64,000 bases of DNA from Gammaproteobacteria bacterium LSUCC0096 (GTDB lineage: Bacteria; Pseudomonadota; Gammaproteobacteria; Pseudomonadales; Litorivicinaceae), in NCBI GenBank assembly GCA_008087055.1, contig VIEA01000002.1, positions 146,763 through 210,762 on the forward strand, given 5' to 3'. Below the pieces are notes generated by a model that was not told the DNA's origin, did not search any database, and saw only the letters and a list, made by a program, of their open reading frames with translations. Both the position numbers and the translations under genes were made by a program. Positions 46,218-59,037 of this stretch are shown piece by piece (position 1 is the first letter of the stretch; every line of letters begins with the position of its first letter).

Positions 46218-46932
46218 TTATTCCATGTGGATTGTTCGGTATACCAACCTCATTTTGGTCTGTTGGTTTTTGTGCGTGAGTGTGGGGCTTGGTTTTTGGG
46301 TAATTAAACCGGCATTTGATCAGTATGTTGACCGCCTCATTGAGGAGCGTCAGTTGATATTTGAGACCTCACGAGAAGAAATTCTGCGCGAAGATAGGCG
46401 CGAGCTTGAGGCCAGGCTTAGCCAACTAGCGCTCGACATTCTGCCTTTTGATGCGATGAACCTCGCGAATCAATTGAAGCGTATTGGTGATGTGCTACAG
46501 GTGAAAGCCTCTGCGGATCTTTGGACGTTTCACGTCGATGTGACTGGCCAACATGATGCATTCGATCTTTATCGCATGCTAGGCCAGATCTCTGGCATTG
46601 AGATTGAAACAATTGAGTTTCAGTCAGCCGACCAGCGAACCACAGTGCGGGTCTCGCTTAGGCCAGAAAAGAATGTGCGTTGGCATGTTCATGCATCTCA
46701 AAATGTTGGCAGCGTAACAAGTCTTCAATTTGGTCAGGTGGACGAGTGTCCATCGCCTGCGCTAAAGGCTCGGTTTGGGGATCAGCTGTTGATTGAACTG
46801 ATTCCATCTCAAGTCCGGCGTCTCCGCCCCGGGGATTGGATTGACCGCGATTGGCGGCTTTTGGCCTATCGAGATCAACGTTTTATTTTCAAAAATTCAT
46901 TAGGACGAACATGCGTACAGAAAAGCTCGTAG
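46210..46932 (+). CDS. PilO-like protein, possibly fused to a PilP-like domain
   Basis: 240 aa. One N-terminal helix (about 10-32, LILVCWFLCVSVGLGFWVI), coiled coil ERQLIFETSREEILREDRRE, a ferredoxin-like region (about 78-155) as in PilO, then an extra C-terminal part (about 175-240) with VRRLRPGDWIDRDWRLLAY and RFIFKNSLGRT, which looks like the small beta domain of PilP/GspC. No separate pilP gene exists, which supports a fusion. The PilP part is inference. Confidence 0.6.
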   Translation: MDSYSMWIVRYTNLILVCWFLCVSVGLGFWVIKPAFDQYVDRLIEERQLIFETSREEILREDRRELEARLSQLALDILPFDAMNLANQLKRIGDVLQVKASADLWTFHVDVTGQHDAFDLYRMLGQISGIEIETIEFQSADQRTTVRVSLRPEKNVRWHVHASQNVGSVTSLQFGQVDECPSPALKARFGDQLLIELIPSQVRRLRPGDWIDRDWRLLAYRDQRFIFKNSLGRTCVQKSS

Positions 46933-48074
46933 TCAGTTGTATGTTTTGGTTCATCTCTGTAGTTGCATTCGCATCAGATCCATTGCCTTTGTCATTCGAA
47001 AAAACGCCATTGGATGAAGTGATCGCTATGTTTACGGATGCATCTGGTATCCGAGTCGAAGTCCCTGAGAGCAGTAACCCTCTCATTTCGCTCGATCGCA
47101 TGGCCTCTGATTACGACGAGGCAATCGAGATGATAGCGTCTGCTGCCTCTTTAGCAGCCGTCAAGGTTGGGGATGTTTATCGGCTTCAGAACATTGTTCG
47201 TAATCATAGTGTCTTGGTCGTTGAGTTAAGGCATCGGGAGGCCCAGCAAGTGTTGGATTTGCTCGCTAAATCCGATACGCAATTCGGCAACAATGTTTCA
47301 GTGATTGCCGATCCTGAAACGAACCGCTTGATATTGCGCGGCAGTCAGTCTGAGCTTTCATCCATCAAGGATTTCATTCAAGTATTCGATATCGAGGTGA
47401 AACAGATTTTGATTGAAGCAAAATTGGTTTCACAAGATGTCGATAAGCGTCGAGATTTGGGGATTCGTTGGTCATTCGCTACGAGTGAAGCGGGGCGCTC
47501 TGGAGCTCAAGGCCAGACGATCGGCTTGGGCGGTGAGTCAGGTCGCTCAGCGCTATCATTGGCATTTGTTTCTGATCCAAAACTTTTAGCGCTTGAGCTG
47601 CAAGCGCTCGAGTCATCGGGCGTTGGTGAAGTAATTTCAGAGCCGCGGATTGTAACAACGAATCGTCGTGCTGCAACGATACGCCAGGGGCAGCAGTTGC
47701 CTTTCGTCACAGTCGATGAAGAGGGTCGTACCACGACTGAATTTAAAGACGCAGTGCTTGAGCTCAAAGTGACGCCAGTTCTCAGAGACGATGGGCGGAT
47801 CGAGATGACCTTGGATATTCGGCAAGATCAAGTTGGTCAACTGTCGACGCAGCAAGGGCCTATCATCGAGACACGCGAATTGAATACTCGAGTGACCGTC
47901 GACCCTGCCGAGACCCTCGTTCTCGGCGGTATTTATGAATCGAAAGAGGAAAACATTACTGTCGGAGTTCCCGGTTTGTCATCGATTCCCTTACTTGGCC
48001 ATGCATTTCAATCAAGTCAGCGTCGAGCCTTTAAATCAGAACTGCTAATATTCATCACGCCCCGCGTATTGTAA
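46911..48074 (+). CDS. Secretin of the PilQ/HofQ type, short form
   Basis: Outer-membrane channel, 387 aa. Start ATG 46911 (MRTEKLVVSCMFWFISVVAF) with signal peptide cleaved near AFA-SD. An STN/N0 domain (LPLSFEKTPLDEVIAMFTDAS), one N1 domain (VLVVELRHREAQQVLDLL) and the secretin core with GVGEVISEPRIVTTNRRAAT and VPGLSSIPLLGHAF. It lacks the AMIN domains and second N1 of full PilQ (about 700 aa), so it resembles E. coli HofQ (412 aa), used in DNA uptake and not in pili. Followed by aroK after 10 bp. Confidence 0.88.
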   Translation: MRTEKLVVSCMFWFISVVAFASDPLPLSFEKTPLDEVIAMFTDASGIRVEVPESSNPLISLDRMASDYDEAIEMIASAASLAAVKVGDVYRLQNIVRNHSVLVVELRHREAQQVLDLLAKSDTQFGNNVSVIADPETNRLILRGSQSELSSIKDFIQVFDIEVKQILIEAKLVSQDVDKRRDLGIRWSFATSEAGRSGAQGQTIGLGGESGRSALSLAFVSDPKLLALELQALESSGVGEVISEPRIVTTNRRAATIRQGQQLPFVTVDEEGRTTTEFKDAVLELKVTPVLRDDGRIEMTLDIRQDQVGQLSTQQGPIIETRELNTRVTVDPAETLVLGGIYESKEENITVGVPGLSSIPLLGHAFQSSQRRAFKSELLIFITPRVL

Positions 48075-48084
48075 CTGAGGTTTC

Positions 48085-48624
48085 ATGCCAGACATTTCAT
48101 CTCCACTCATTTTGATCGGCCCCACCGGTGCGGGTAAAACGACAGTCGGTCGTTTGCTCGCAACAAAATTGAATTTGCCGTTTCTTGATTTGGACGAGGA
48201 AATTGAGGCGCGTTGTGGTGCAGATATTCCCTGGATTTTTGATGTTGAAGGCGAAGCTGGTTTTCGCGAGCGTGAAGCACGTGTTTTTGCAGAGTTGATC
48301 GATCAAGGCGCAGTGGTTGTATCGACGGGTGCGGGTGTCGTGCTGCGCCCTGAAAACCAGCATCTATTGCAGAGGTATCAGGACCATGTGATTTGGCTGC
48401 AAGCTGATTTAAAAACGCAATTTGATCGGTTGAAAAATGATAAAAATAGGCCGCTGTTGCAGGTCGCAGATCCAAAGGCCAAGCTCAAGGCAATGGCTAG
48501 CGAGCGTGAACCTTTATACCGTACTTATTCGTCAATACAGGTACAGACGCGGCGAACGAATCCATCTATTGTAGTGCGTCAGATTATTGAACACATTGAG
48601 GGGCAGAGTGATGAGAACGCTTAA
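48085..48624 (+). CDS. aroK: Shikimate kinase
   Basis: ATP-dependent step five of chorismate synthesis. 179 aa with Walker [34 protein letters not shown] and lid RPLLQ. The shikimate-binding triple glycine (TGGGAV in relatives) reads TGAGVV (Ala83). I do not know how frequent this is in the family; other residues look intact. Overlaps aroB by 14 bp. Confidence 0.95.
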   Translation: MPDISSPLILIGPTGAGKTTVGRLLATKLNLPFLDLDEEIEARCGADIPWIFDVEGEAGFREREARVFAELIDQGAVVVSTGAGVVLRPENQHLLQRYQDHVIWLQADLKTQFDRLKNDKNRPLLQVADPKAKLKAMASEREPLYRTYSSIQVQTRRTNPSIVVRQIIEHIEGQSDENA

Positions 48625-49687
48625 AGTTGAATTGGGCGATCGCGCATATCCAATTCACATCGGAAGCGGCTTGATTGACTCAGATTTGTTGGCAACTGTG
48701 ATTCGAGGCCGCCAAGTTCTGGTCGTGACCAATGAGAGTATCGCACCGCTTTACTTAGATCGCGTTGTTTCGGCGTTGAAAGACTTTGACGTAGCGACAG
48801 TGATTCTGCCCGATGGTGAAAGCCATAAGCATATCGGGACCCTTGATGTCATTTTTTCGGAAGCGCTTACTCAGCGTTTTTCAAGGAATGCAACGATGAT
48901 TGCCTTGGGCGGCGGTGTCGTTGGAGACATGGTTGGCTTCGCAGCTGCGACTTATCAGCGGGGCATTGATTTTGTACAGATCCCAACCACACTGCTCTCA
49001 CAAGTTGATTCATCGGTCGGGGGTAAAACCGGTGTCAATCATCGGCTCGGCAAAAATATGATTGGGGCGTTTCATCAGCCTGTTGCTGTGTTTATCGATA
49101 CGGATGTTTTGACCACGCTTCCTGAAAAAGAAATGTCTGCAGGGATGGCTGAAGTCATCAAATATGGTTTGTTAGGCGATGATGAATTTTTGGCTTGGAT
49201 CGAGTCGAATGTTGATCTCTTAATGGCTAAAGATGCTGAAGCGATCTCTGTTGCGATTGAGCGCTCATGCCAAATGAAGGCTGATATTGTTGCTCGCGAT
49301 GAACGAGAGGGTGGTGTGCGAGCTCTACTCAATCTCGGCCATACGTTTGGTCATGCGATTGAAGCACATTTGGGTTATGGCGGTTGGCTTCATGGTGAAG
49401 CTGTTGGTACGGGCATGGTATTGGCGGCCCGTTTGTCACAGGCAATGGGGATGCTATCCGATGCTGATGTTGCTCGTGTGATTGCTGTATGCGAGCGCGT
49501 AGCGCTTCCAACTGAGCCACCAGCGGGTATGACGCCAGATGATTTTATGACGCACATGGCTATTGATAAGAAAAATATTGATGGCCGACTTCGCCTCGTA
49601 TTGATGCACTCTTTGGGCGATGCCTACGTCGAGGATCAAGCTCCTAATGAACTGCTTCTTGATGTGCTGAACGCGTGCTGCCGCTAG
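48611..49687 (+). CDS. aroB: 3-dehydroquinate synthase
   Basis: NAD- and zinc-dependent second step of chorismate synthesis. Start ATG 48611 ([20 protein letters not shown], 358 aa). [38 protein letters not shown], metal ligands in [18 protein letters not shown] and [10 protein letters not shown]. Overlaps both aroK and the ATPase gene. Confidence 0.98.
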   Translation: MRTLKVELGDRAYPIHIGSGLIDSDLLATVIRGRQVLVVTNESIAPLYLDRVVSALKDFDVATVILPDGESHKHIGTLDVIFSEALTQRFSRNATMIALGGGVVGDMVGFAAATYQRGIDFVQIPTTLLSQVDSSVGGKTGVNHRLGKNMIGAFHQPVAVFIDTDVLTTLPEKEMSAGMAEVIKYGLLGDDEFLAWIESNVDLLMAKDAEAISVAIERSCQMKADIVARDEREGGVRALLNLGHTFGHAIEAHLGYGGWLHGEAVGTGMVLAARLSQAMGMLSDADVARVIAVCERVALPTEPPAGMTPDDFMTHMAIDKKNIDGRLRLVLMHSLGDAYVEDQAPNELLLDVLNACCR

Positions 49688-50493
49688 TTCGATCGCAACA
49701 GGCCTGTATTGAAAGAATTCGCTCCGCCGTTCGGTGGGCGAAGCGACTGGTTGTGTTAGTCGGTGCACCTGGCCAAGGGAAAAGTACGGTGGCCGAGGCG
49801 CTAGTTCTCAGAAGTCCTGTGAACCCATTGCGCCTTGAGGGTGAACTGATATCTGATCGAACCGATGCGGTACTCCGTTTGATGGGGCTCGTTGGGCTGC
49901 GTCCAGAAGGAACTGATATTGAAATGCTGGCGCGACTGCAGCATAAGCAGCCGGCGGGAACCGAACATGGGGTTCCAGAAGTCATTGTAGATGATGCGCA
50001 TTGTCTTCCGAATGACGTACTACAGCTTTTTCATGAGTTGAGTTCCGGCGCTTATGGGCGGCGTTGGTCAGTGCTGTTGGTTGGAGAAGAAACATTAGTC
50101 AGCCGACTTCAGGCATTAAAGCCAAAGCCTGCACTTTCGAGCACCATCCTGCTGCCGCGCTGGGATCAACATGATCTCGAGGAAGCATGCGCTAAGCTCT
50201 ACCCAACGACGGACGTATCGATGCGAGCGCCTCGATTGCTTCAGCTCTACGCCATCCATCCGAAGCAATTACTGAGAGCGGTTGCAGAAGAGGATCCAGC
50301 CTCGACTGTCGATATGCTGTCAGAGCATGATGACGAGGCATCCTCCGTACTGCGGATCGCTCCCTCCATCGTCATTGCGATTGGTATTGCGATGGCAGCG
50401 CTCGTTGCTGTCTTGATATTTGTTCAAATGGATAACGAAGATTCTCGGGCCGTAAAGCCTACAACAATTCCCTTGACGCCAAATAAACAGTAG
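49675..50493 (+). CDS. DamX-position AAA ATPase with C-terminal membrane helix, no SPOR domain
   Basis: 272 aa, GTG start inside aroB. ExeA/DamX-type ATPase with Walker [15 protein letters not shown] and Walker [12 protein letters not shown], then one membrane helix near the C-terminus (about 228-252, [22 protein letters not shown]) and only about 20 residues after it. DamX of relatives continues with a long linker and a SPOR domain after this helix; here that part is absent. Function probably in envelope or division, but not certain. Confidence 0.78.
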   Translation: MLPLVRSQQACIERIRSAVRWAKRLVVLVGAPGQGKSTVAEALVLRSPVNPLRLEGELISDRTDAVLRLMGLVGLRPEGTDIEMLARLQHKQPAGTEHGVPEVIVDDAHCLPNDVLQLFHELSSGAYGRRWSVLLVGEETLVSRLQALKPKPALSSTILLPRWDQHDLEEACAKLYPTTDVSMRAPRLLQLYAIHPKQLLRAVAEEDPASTVDMLSEHDDEASSVLRIAPSIVIAIGIAMAALVAVLIFVQMDNEDSRAVKPTTIPLTPNKQ

Positions 50494-50574
50494 TCTGAAG
50501 GCAGTACCTTTCATTTGCTCCGCGTTCGCTAGAGTCATATACTACGCGGCCTTTTTCTTTATGGATTCAGTCGG

Positions 50575-50718
50575 TTGAGTCCAATTGACACGGACGATTT
50601 GCTGGAGCTTGATACGAGCTCGCGAGATCCGGTGTCCGATTTCGTCGGGACGTGTGACGCCCCGTATTATTTGAGGTTGCAGCCCCATTGGCTGTGTATT
50701 TTAGGAATGAACATATGA
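50575..50718 (+). CDS. Possible 47-aa leader ORF coupled to gltB
   Basis: TTG start, reading [18 protein letters not shown] and ending [15 protein letters not shown]. The stop overlaps the gltB ATG (ATGA), which suggests coupling, but the start is weak and the frame is open upstream without a good ribosome site. It may be only the gltB leader. No family recognised. Confidence 0.22.
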   Translation: MSPIDTDDLLELDTSSRDPVSDFVGTCDAPYYLRLQPHWLCILGMNI

Positions 50719-53700
50719 CCAAAGGTCTTTATACACCTGGTGAGTTTCGCGATAACTGTGGTTTCGGTCTAATCGCCCATTGTGAAGGTGAGGCAAGTCA
50801 CGATCTATTAATGACGTCAATCCAAGCACTGACCCGGATGACGCACCGTGGTGGTATTGCCGCCGACGGTAAAACAGGTGATGGTTGTGGTCTATTGTTT
50901 CAAATGCCAGATGCGTTCATGCGTCGCGCGGCACAAGATGCTTTCGGTGCGGAGCTCGGTGAGTTATTCGCAGTGGGAATGGTTTTTCTTTCCACCGATT
51001 CGGCGACCGAAGTTCAGGCAACTAAGGCAATTGAAGATGTGTTAGCTGCGCGTAATTTGGCCGTGGTCGGTTGGCGTGATGTGCCAGTGGATCCAACAAA
51101 TCTTGGCCCGATTGCTCGCGGCAACATGCCGGTTTTTAAGCAGGTGTTCGTTGAGCCTAAGGGACAAAGCAAAGAGCAATTCGATAATGAATTGTTCATG
51201 GCGTCGCGCTTAATTGAGCGTGCGATCGCATCTAATCCAGAGAATTATTTGTGCTCGCTATCGCGTCGCGTCGTGTCCTATAAGGGATTGATGATGCCGG
51301 TTGATCTGCCTAATTTTTATCCAGATCTGAGCGACGCATTAATGGCGACAGCGATTTGTGTGTTCCATCAGCGGTTCTCCACGAATACCCTCCCACGTTG
51401 GCCTCTTGCACAGCCGTTTAGGCTGCTCGCACACAATGGTGAGATTAATACCATTGCCGGTAACAGAAACTGGTCCAATGCGCGTGGCCACTTATTTAAG
51501 TCGGATCGTTTACCTGAAATTGATCAAATCTTGCCATTGGTGAATTCCACTGGTTCCGACTCATCGAGTCTCGACAATATGCTCGAGGTGATGGTTGCAG
51601 GTGGTATGGATTTATTCCGCGCAATCAGAATGCTCGTTCCACCTGCTTGGCAAAATGTGGATGACATGGACGCAGATTTGCGCGCCTTTTATGAATATAA
51701 CTCAATGCATATGGAGCCGTGGGATGGACCTGCCGGTATTGTATTAACAGACGGGCGATATGCTTGCTGTTTGCTCGACCGTAATGGACTGCGGCCTGCG
51801 CGTTGGGTCAAAACTAAAAATGGGTATCTAACACTCGCTTCCGAGATCGGAACGTGGGATTACAAGCCAGAAGATGTCGTGGCCAAAGGCCGTGTTGGAC
51901 CGGGAGAAATCCTGGCGATTGATACCGAAACAGGTGAGATGTTGGCAGCTGATGATATTGATCATCAGCTCAAAGACCGCCAGCCATACAAGCAATGGTT
52001 GCGCGAGCAAACAATTCGTTTTGAAACGGAAATGAAAGATCCGTTCTCTGATCTGAAAAAGCTCTCAGAGCATGGATTGTCTCCGTATTTGAAACTCTTT
52101 AATTTGACGAGTGAAGAGCGTCAGCAGGTCATTAAACCATTAGCGGAGACAGGGCAAGAAGCTGTTGGTTCAATGGGTGATGATACACCGATGGCTGTGC
52201 TCTCGACCGAACAACGCCATGTTGCTGATTACTTCCGCCAGCAATTTGCGCAGGTGACCAACCCACCAATCGATCCATTACGTGAATCGATTGTGATGAG
52301 CTTAGAAACGTGTTTAGGGATGGAGCTGAATCCGTTCGAGGAAACGGCTGATCATGCGGAACGCGTGATTCTGCATTCACCGGTTTTGTCTGCACCTAAA
52401 ATGGACCGATTGAAGGCATTTGATCATCCAAAATATGGTCGGGTACAGATTGAGCTTGCTTTCGATCCAGCACTAGGGCTGAAGGCTGCTGTTGATTCAG
52501 TTTGTCAGCAAGCTGTTGATGCGGTGCGGTCAGGCAAGACCTTGCTTATCCTCTCGGATCGTCATGTGACCGAAAACCAGTGGGTGGTGTCTGCCATCAT
52601 GGCAACTGGTGCGGTGCATCACCGTTTGATTGAAGAAGGGCTGCGTTGTTCTGCCAATATCATCGTGGATACAGCTGAAGCACGCGATTCACATCATTTT
52701 GCGGTTCTTCTTGGATTTGGAGCAACTGCGGTCTATCCATATCTGTCGTATCGCGTCATCAATGATTTGGTTGATTCAGATGAACTCGTTGGCGACCCTC
52801 TCGAATTGCATCGGAATTACCGAAAAGGTATCAACAAAGGTCTGCTGAAAATTCTCTCGAAGATGGGTATTTCAACGATCGCGAGCTACCGTGGCGCGCA
52901 GCTGTTTGAAGCGGTGGGCTTGTCTAATGAAATCGTGGATTTGTGTTTCAAAGGCGTTCAGAGCCGCATTGCTGGTGCGGATTTCTCTGATTTCGAGAAT
53001 GACCAAAAGGTTCGTCAGTCGCTTGCGTGGTCGAAACGGAAGCCTGTTCCGCAAGGTGGTTTCTTAAAGTACATGCATGGTGGTGAATACCATGCGTATA
53101 ACCCCGATGTAGTCCAAACATTACAGCAGGCTGTTCAGACCGGGTCGTATTCGACCTATCAAAAGTACGCAAAGCTTGTGAACGAGCGTCCGGTTGCGAC
53201 GTTACGGGATTTGCTTAAACTTGAAAAAGACGCAGGCCGTGCGATTTCAGTTGATGAAGTCGAACCTGTTGAATCGATTCTGAAGCGATTTGATTCAGCC
53301 GGAATGTCGTTGGGAGCACTCAGCCCTGAGGCGCACGAAGCACTAGCGCAGGCAATGAATGAATTGGGTGCGCGCTCGAATTCGGGTGAAGGTGGTGAGG
53401 ACCCAGAACGGTTTGGTACCAGTCGAGTCTCGAAAATCAAACAGATTGCATCCGGCCGCTTTGGAGTCACGCCGCATTACTTGGTGAATGCGGAGGTTCT
53501 TCAGATTAAGGTCGCACAGGGAGCAAAGCCTGGTGAAGGCGGTCAGTTACCTGGTGGTAAAGTGAATGCATTGATTGCGAGACTTCGTCACTCTGTGCCG
53601 GGCGTTACGCTGATCTCACCTCCACCGCACCACGATATTTATTCGATTGAAGATTTGGCGCAGCTGATTTTCGACTTAAAGCAGGTGAATCCAAAAGCTT

Positions 53701-55163
53701 TGGTTTCGGTCAAGCTTGTGAGCGAGCCGGGAGTTGGGACAATTGCCGCTGGTGTTGCTAAAGCCTATGCAGATCTGATTACGATCTCTGGGTATGACGG
53801 TGGTACAGCGGCAAGTCCACTGACGTCGATTAAGTATGCAGGTTCGCCTTGGGAGCTCGGCCTCTCAGAGGCGCATCAGGCGTTGCGGGCAAATGACCTG
53901 CGCGACAAAGTCCGTCTTCAAACTGATGGTGGTTTAAAGACAGGTGTTGATGTTGTTAAAGCCGCAATTCTCGGTGCTGAAAGCTTTGGCTTCGGGACGG
54001 CGCCAATGGTTGCAATGGGCTGTAAGTATCTGCGTATCTGTCATTTGAATAACTGCGCAACGGGTGTCGCTACTCAAAACGAACTATTGCGGGAACAACA
54101 CTTCCGTGGAACGGTTGAGATGATTAAACATTTCTTCACATTTGTGGCCGAAGAAACGCGTGAAGTCATGGCCGAACTCGGCGTGAAGACAATGGCTGAA
54201 CTTGTCGGTCGAACTGATCTATTGACTCAAGTTGGTGGTCGTTCGCAGCGTCAGGCGAAACTCGATTTCTCACCTGTGCTTTATCAAGGGCCAGAACACG
54301 AAGGTAAACCACAGCTGTGTGCTGTTGAGAAGAATCCTCCGTACGACGAGGCTCCATTGAACCAAGCAATTATTGAAGCAGCGCGTGATGTTGTTGCTTC
54401 TGGTGCAGGCGGCGAGTTTGAGTTCACGATTACCAACCAGGACCGCTCTGTTGGCGCGACTTTATCTGGCGAAATTTCGCTCGTTCATGGACGTGAGGGA
54501 ATGGCGAATCCAGTGCGTTTGAACTTATCTGGAACGGCTGGTCAAAGTTTTGGTGTGTTTAATGCGCCTGGTGTTGAAATGAACTTGCGCGGTGACGCTA
54601 ACGACTATGTCGGAAAGGGCATGGCGGGCGGTCGACTTGTGATTGCTCCACCCGAAGGGTCGCAGTTTGCGACACAAGACACATCAATCATCGGTAATAC
54701 ATGTTTGTATGGTGCAACGGGTGGAACGTTGTACGCTGCCGGCCGCGCAGGTGAGCGATTTGCTGTCCGTAATTCCGGTGCCACCGCGATTGTTGAGGGC
54801 GCTGGGGATCACTGCTGCGAATATATGACAGGTGGTTTAGTTATCGTCCTCGGGAAGACTGGTCGCAACTTCGGCGCAGGTATGACTGGAGGGTTTGCCT
54901 ATGTTCTCGATGAATCTCGTACATTTGTTGATCGCTACAATCACGAATTAGTCGAAATTGCGCGCGTGAGTACAGAGCATATGGAGCAATATCGTGCCCA
55001 TTTGCGGTCGCAGATTCGTGACTATGTAGACGCAACCAAGAGCCAGTGGGGCCAGACCATTCTTGATGATTTTGAGTCATTTGTTAGTCAATTCTGGCTT
55101 GTGAAGCCAAAGGCAGCGAGTTTGGGTGACCTGTTGGCGTCATCGAGATCCGGTGCGCAGTAG
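50715..55163 (+). CDS. gltB: Glutamate synthase (NADPH) large subunit
   Basis: Forms glutamate from glutamine and 2-oxoglutarate with GltD. Start ATG 50715 ([19 protein letters not shown], 1482 aa) with AGGAA upstream; a TTG at 50688 is less likely. A 14-residue propeptide is expected to be removed to expose nucleophile Cys15 ([10 protein letters not shown]). Then the glutaminase domain, central domain, FMN-binding synthase domain ([24 protein letters not shown]), the 3Fe-4S cysteines [17 protein letters not shown], and the C-terminal beta-helix GXGXG domain. Upstream of gltD by 21 bp. Confidence 0.98.
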   Translation: MTKGLYTPGEFRDNCGFGLIAHCEGEASHDLLMTSIQALTRMTHRGGIAADGKTGDGCGLLFQMPDAFMRRAAQDAFGAELGELFAVGMVFLSTDSATEVQATKAIEDVLAARNLAVVGWRDVPVDPTNLGPIARGNMPVFKQVFVEPKGQSKEQFDNELFMASRLIERAIASNPENYLCSLSRRVVSYKGLMMPVDLPNFYPDLSDALMATAICVFHQRFSTNTLPRWPLAQPFRLLAHNGEINTIAGNRNWSNARGHLFKSDRLPEIDQILPLVNSTGSDSSSLDNMLEVMVAGGMDLFRAIRMLVPPAWQNVDDMDADLRAFYEYNSMHMEPWDGPAGIVLTDGRYACCLLDRNGLRPARWVKTKNGYLTLASEIGTWDYKPEDVVAKGRVGPGEILAIDTETGEMLAADDIDHQLKDRQPYKQWLREQTIRFETEMKDPFSDLKKLSEHGLSPYLKLFNLTSEERQQVIKPLAETGQEAVGSMGDDTPMAVLSTEQRHVADYFRQQFAQVTNPPIDPLRESIVMSLETCLGMELNPFEETADHAERVILHSPVLSAPKMDRLKAFDHPKYGRVQIELAFDPALGLKAAVDSVCQQAVDAVRSGKTLLILSDRHVTENQWVVSAIMATGAVHHRLIEEGLRCSANIIVDTAEARDSHHFAVLLGFGATAVYPYLSYRVINDLVDSDELVGDPLELHRNYRKGINKGLLKILSKMGISTIASYRGAQLFEAVGLSNEIVDLCFKGVQSRIAGADFSDFENDQKVRQSLAWSKRKPVPQGGFLKYMHGGEYHAYNPDVVQTLQQAVQTGSYSTYQKYAKLVNERPVATLRDLLKLEKDAGRAISVDEVEPVESILKRFDSAGMSLGALSPEAHEALAQAMNELGARSNSGEGGEDPERFGTSRVSKIKQIASGRFGVTPHYLVNAEVLQIKVAQGAKPGEGGQLPGGKVNALIARLRHSVPGVTLISPPPHHDIYSIEDLAQLIFDLKQVNPKALVSVKLVSEPGVGTIAAGVAKAYADLITISGYDGGTAASPLTSIKYAGSPWELGLSEAHQALRANDLRDKVRLQTDGGLKTGVDVVKAAILGAESFGFGTAPMVAMGCKYLRICHLNNCATGVATQNELLREQHFRGTVEMIKHFFTFVAEETREVMAELGVKTMAELVGRTDLLTQVGGRSQRQAKLDFSPVLYQGPEHEGKPQLCAVEKNPPYDEAPLNQAIIEAARDVVASGAGGEFEFTITNQDRSVGATLSGEISLVHGREGMANPVRLNLSGTAGQSFGVFNAPGVEMNLRGDANDYVGKGMAGGRLVIAPPEGSQFATQDTSIIGNTCLYGATGGTLYAAGRAGERFAVRNSGATAIVEGAGDHCCEYMTGGLVIVLGKTGRNFGAGMTGGFAYVLDESRTFVDRYNHELVEIARVSTEHMEQYRAHLRSQIRDYVDATKSQWGQTILDDFESFVSQFWLVKPKAASLGDLLASSRSGAQ

Positions 55164-56609
<1,446 letters not shown>

Positions 56610-56682
56610 AGATATTGGATTCCTCAAGGAATCTTGATTACACAGGGCGTTTCTAGAAACACAGTATAAGAGGGCTATAACA

Positions 56683-57954
56683 ATGCGTGACGAAACACTG
56701 GCAATCCATGCGGGATATCAGACTGACCCAACAACAAAGGCGGTCGTTCCACCGATTTGCCAAAACGTCGCGTTTGAGTTTGACGACGCGGCTCACGGTG
56801 CTGCGCTATTTAACCTAGAAGTTCCAGGTAACATCTACACGCGTATTATGAACCCGACGTGTGATGTGCTTGAGCAGCGTGTCGCTGCTCTTGAGGGCGG
56901 TATTGCAGCGCTAGCTGTGTCATCTGGTATGGCCGCAATCACATATGCGCTGCAAACACTCGCAAGCCAAGGTCACAACATTGTTACCACACCACAGCTC
57001 TACGGTGGAACATACACGCTATTTGCACATATGTTGCCGAGCCAAGGTGTCGAAGTACGTTTTGCTGAAACCGACCGTCCTGAAGATTTGGAAAAGTTGG
57101 TTGATGAAAATACGCGAGCAATTTATTGCGAAACGATTGGTAATCCAGCGGGTAACATTGTCGATATCCGAGCAATGGCAACAATGGCTTCCCGCAATGG
57201 ACTTCCATTGGTCGTTGATAACACGGTCGCCACTCCTGCACTATGTAAGCCGATTGAATTGGGTGCCAATATCGTGGTGCATGCACTGACTAAATTCATG
57301 GGCGGCCACGGTAATTCACTGGGTGGAATTATCGTTGATGGCGGTAATTTCGATTGGACAGCGCAGGCTGATAAATTCCCGGGAATGACTGCACCCGAGC
57401 CTGCGTATCATGATGTTGTGTATTCAGATGCATTTGGTCCTGCCGCTTTCATTGCACGAGCTCGAACGGTACCGCTTCGTAACACAGGTGCGGCACTTGC
57501 TCCGATGAATGCGTTCCTGTTGCTGCAGGGAATCGAGACTTTGAATCTCCGGATGGAGCGTCATTGTGAAAATACTCAAAAAGTCGCTGAATTCCTCAAA
57601 ACGCATCCGAAGGTTGAGTGGGTCAGCTATGCAGGACTTCCAGATCATCCCCATCATGCGCTTGCTCAAAGCCAGCTCGGCGGCACGCCATCGGCCCTGC
57701 TCACGTTTGGTGTGAAAGGTGGATTTGATGCGGGTGTTAAGTTTTATGATGCTCTGGGTTTGTTTAAGCGTCTGGTGAATATTGGTGATGCGAGGTCATT
57801 GGCATGCCATCCAGCGTCGACCACACATCGTCAATTATCTGATGTGGAGCAACTTTCGGTCGGAGTGAAGCCTGAAATGATTCGTTTGTGTGTCGGGATT
57901 GAGCACATCGATGATATTCTCGCCGATCTTGATCAGGCACTATCATCGGTATGA
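56683..57954 (+). CDS. metY: O-acetylhomoserine sulfhydrylase (MetY-type PLP enzyme)
   Basis: Direct sulfhydrylation route to homocysteine from O-acetylhomoserine and sulfide. 423 aa of the Cys/Met metabolism PLP family; the long MetY subtype is shown by [17 protein letters not shown] and the inserted [14 protein letters not shown] region. PLP lysine is Lys204 in [23 protein letters not shown] and VDNTVATP are also typical. It overlaps hemE by 4 bp. Related enzymes can use O-succinylhomoserine, so the substrate is likely but not proven. Confidence 0.93.
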   Translation: MRDETLAIHAGYQTDPTTKAVVPPICQNVAFEFDDAAHGAALFNLEVPGNIYTRIMNPTCDVLEQRVAALEGGIAALAVSSGMAAITYALQTLASQGHNIVTTPQLYGGTYTLFAHMLPSQGVEVRFAETDRPEDLEKLVDENTRAIYCETIGNPAGNIVDIRAMATMASRNGLPLVVDNTVATPALCKPIELGANIVVHALTKFMGGHGNSLGGIIVDGGNFDWTAQADKFPGMTAPEPAYHDVVYSDAFGPAAFIARARTVPLRNTGAALAPMNAFLLLQGIETLNLRMERHCENTQKVAEFLKTHPKVEWVSYAGLPDHPHHALAQSQLGGTPSALLTFGVKGGFDAGVKFYDALGLFKRLVNIGDARSLACHPASTTHRQLSDVEQLSVGVKPEMIRLCVGIEHIDDILADLDQALSSV

Positions 57955-59027
57955 CATCAGAGTTAAAAAACGATCGCTTCCTAAAAGCACTGCTCCGCCA
58001 ACCTGTAGACCAAACACCTGTTTGGATGATGCGTCAGGCGGGGCGCTATCTCCCAGAATATCGGGCGACTCGAAAAATCGCAGGTGATTTTATGAGTCTC
58101 TGTAAAAATGCAGAGCTCGCTTGTGAAGTCACAATCCAGCCGCTCGAGCGGTATCCACTAGACGCTGCAATTCTGTTCTCTGACATTCTGACCATTCCAG
58201 ATGCGATGGATTGTGGTTTGTACTTCGAGGCAGGTGAAGGTCCACGCTTTGAGCGACCAGTGCGAACACGTGCGGATATCGAAGCCCTTCCTGTGCCTCC
58301 CATGGCTGATGCATTGGATTATGTGATGAATGCCGTTAAGACGATTCGTCGCGAACTGAATGGGCGTGTCCCACTAATCGGATTTTCCGGAAGTCCTTGG
58401 ACCTTGGCGACTTACATGATCGAGGGCGGTGGTTCTAAAGAATACCGTTACGCGAAAGGGTTGATGTATTCAGACCCTGGTGCACTCCATACATTACTCG
58501 AAAAACTCGCCGTTGCCGTGACTGACTATTTGAATGCACAGATCGCAGCTGGCGCTCAGGCAGTGCAGATTTTCGACACCTGGGGTGGCGTTTTGTCAGA
58601 ACCCGCCTACCGTGAATTTTCACTCGCTTATATGGAAAAAATTGTCAAAGGCCTGGTTCGTGAGTCTGAAGGCCGCCAAGTCCCAGTCATCTTATTTACT
58701 AAAGGCGGCGGAGCATGGCTTGAGCAAATGGCTGCAACAGGATGTGATGCGCTAGGTCTTGATTGGACTGTAGATCTGGGTCGTTGTCGTGAGCGTGTGG
58801 GTTCACAGGTGGCGCTTCAGGGGAATCTTGATCCATCTGTCTTGTTCGGATCTGATGCGTTGATTACTTCTGAAGTGGAAAGGCTTCTGAAAAGTTTTGG
58901 CCCAAACGCTGGGCACGTATTTAATTTAGGCCATGGTATCAATCAGCACGTTGATCCTCAGCGTCCTGCCACTATGATTGATGCAGTGCAAAGAATTAGC
59001 CGAGAGATTCACTCCGGTTCATATTGA
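57951..59027 (+). CDS. hemE: Uroporphyrinogen decarboxylase
   Basis: Decarboxylates uroporphyrinogen III to coproporphyrinogen III in heme synthesis. 358 aa; [16 protein letters not shown] is the signature near the N-terminus, with [31 protein letters not shown] and FDTWGGVLS. Overlaps metY by ATGA; tolC follows 10 bp after the stop. Confidence 0.98.
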   Translation: MTSELKNDRFLKALLRQPVDQTPVWMMRQAGRYLPEYRATRKIAGDFMSLCKNAELACEVTIQPLERYPLDAAILFSDILTIPDAMDCGLYFEAGEGPRFERPVRTRADIEALPVPPMADALDYVMNAVKTIRRELNGRVPLIGFSGSPWTLATYMIEGGGSKEYRYAKGLMYSDPGALHTLLEKLAVAVTDYLNAQIAAGAQAVQIFDTWGGVLSEPAYREFSLAYMEKIVKGLVRESEGRQVPVILFTKGGGAWLEQMAATGCDALGLDWTVDLGRCRERVGSQVALQGNLDPSVLFGSDALITSEVERLLKSFGPNAGHVFNLGHGINQHVDPQRPATMIDAVQRISREIHSGSY

Positions 59028-59037
59028 GGTCGACATC

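Noticed and set aside
56618..56633. Inverted repeat GATTCCT/AGGAATC between gltD and metY
   Set aside because: Loop of two bases and no T run; too weak to call a terminator.
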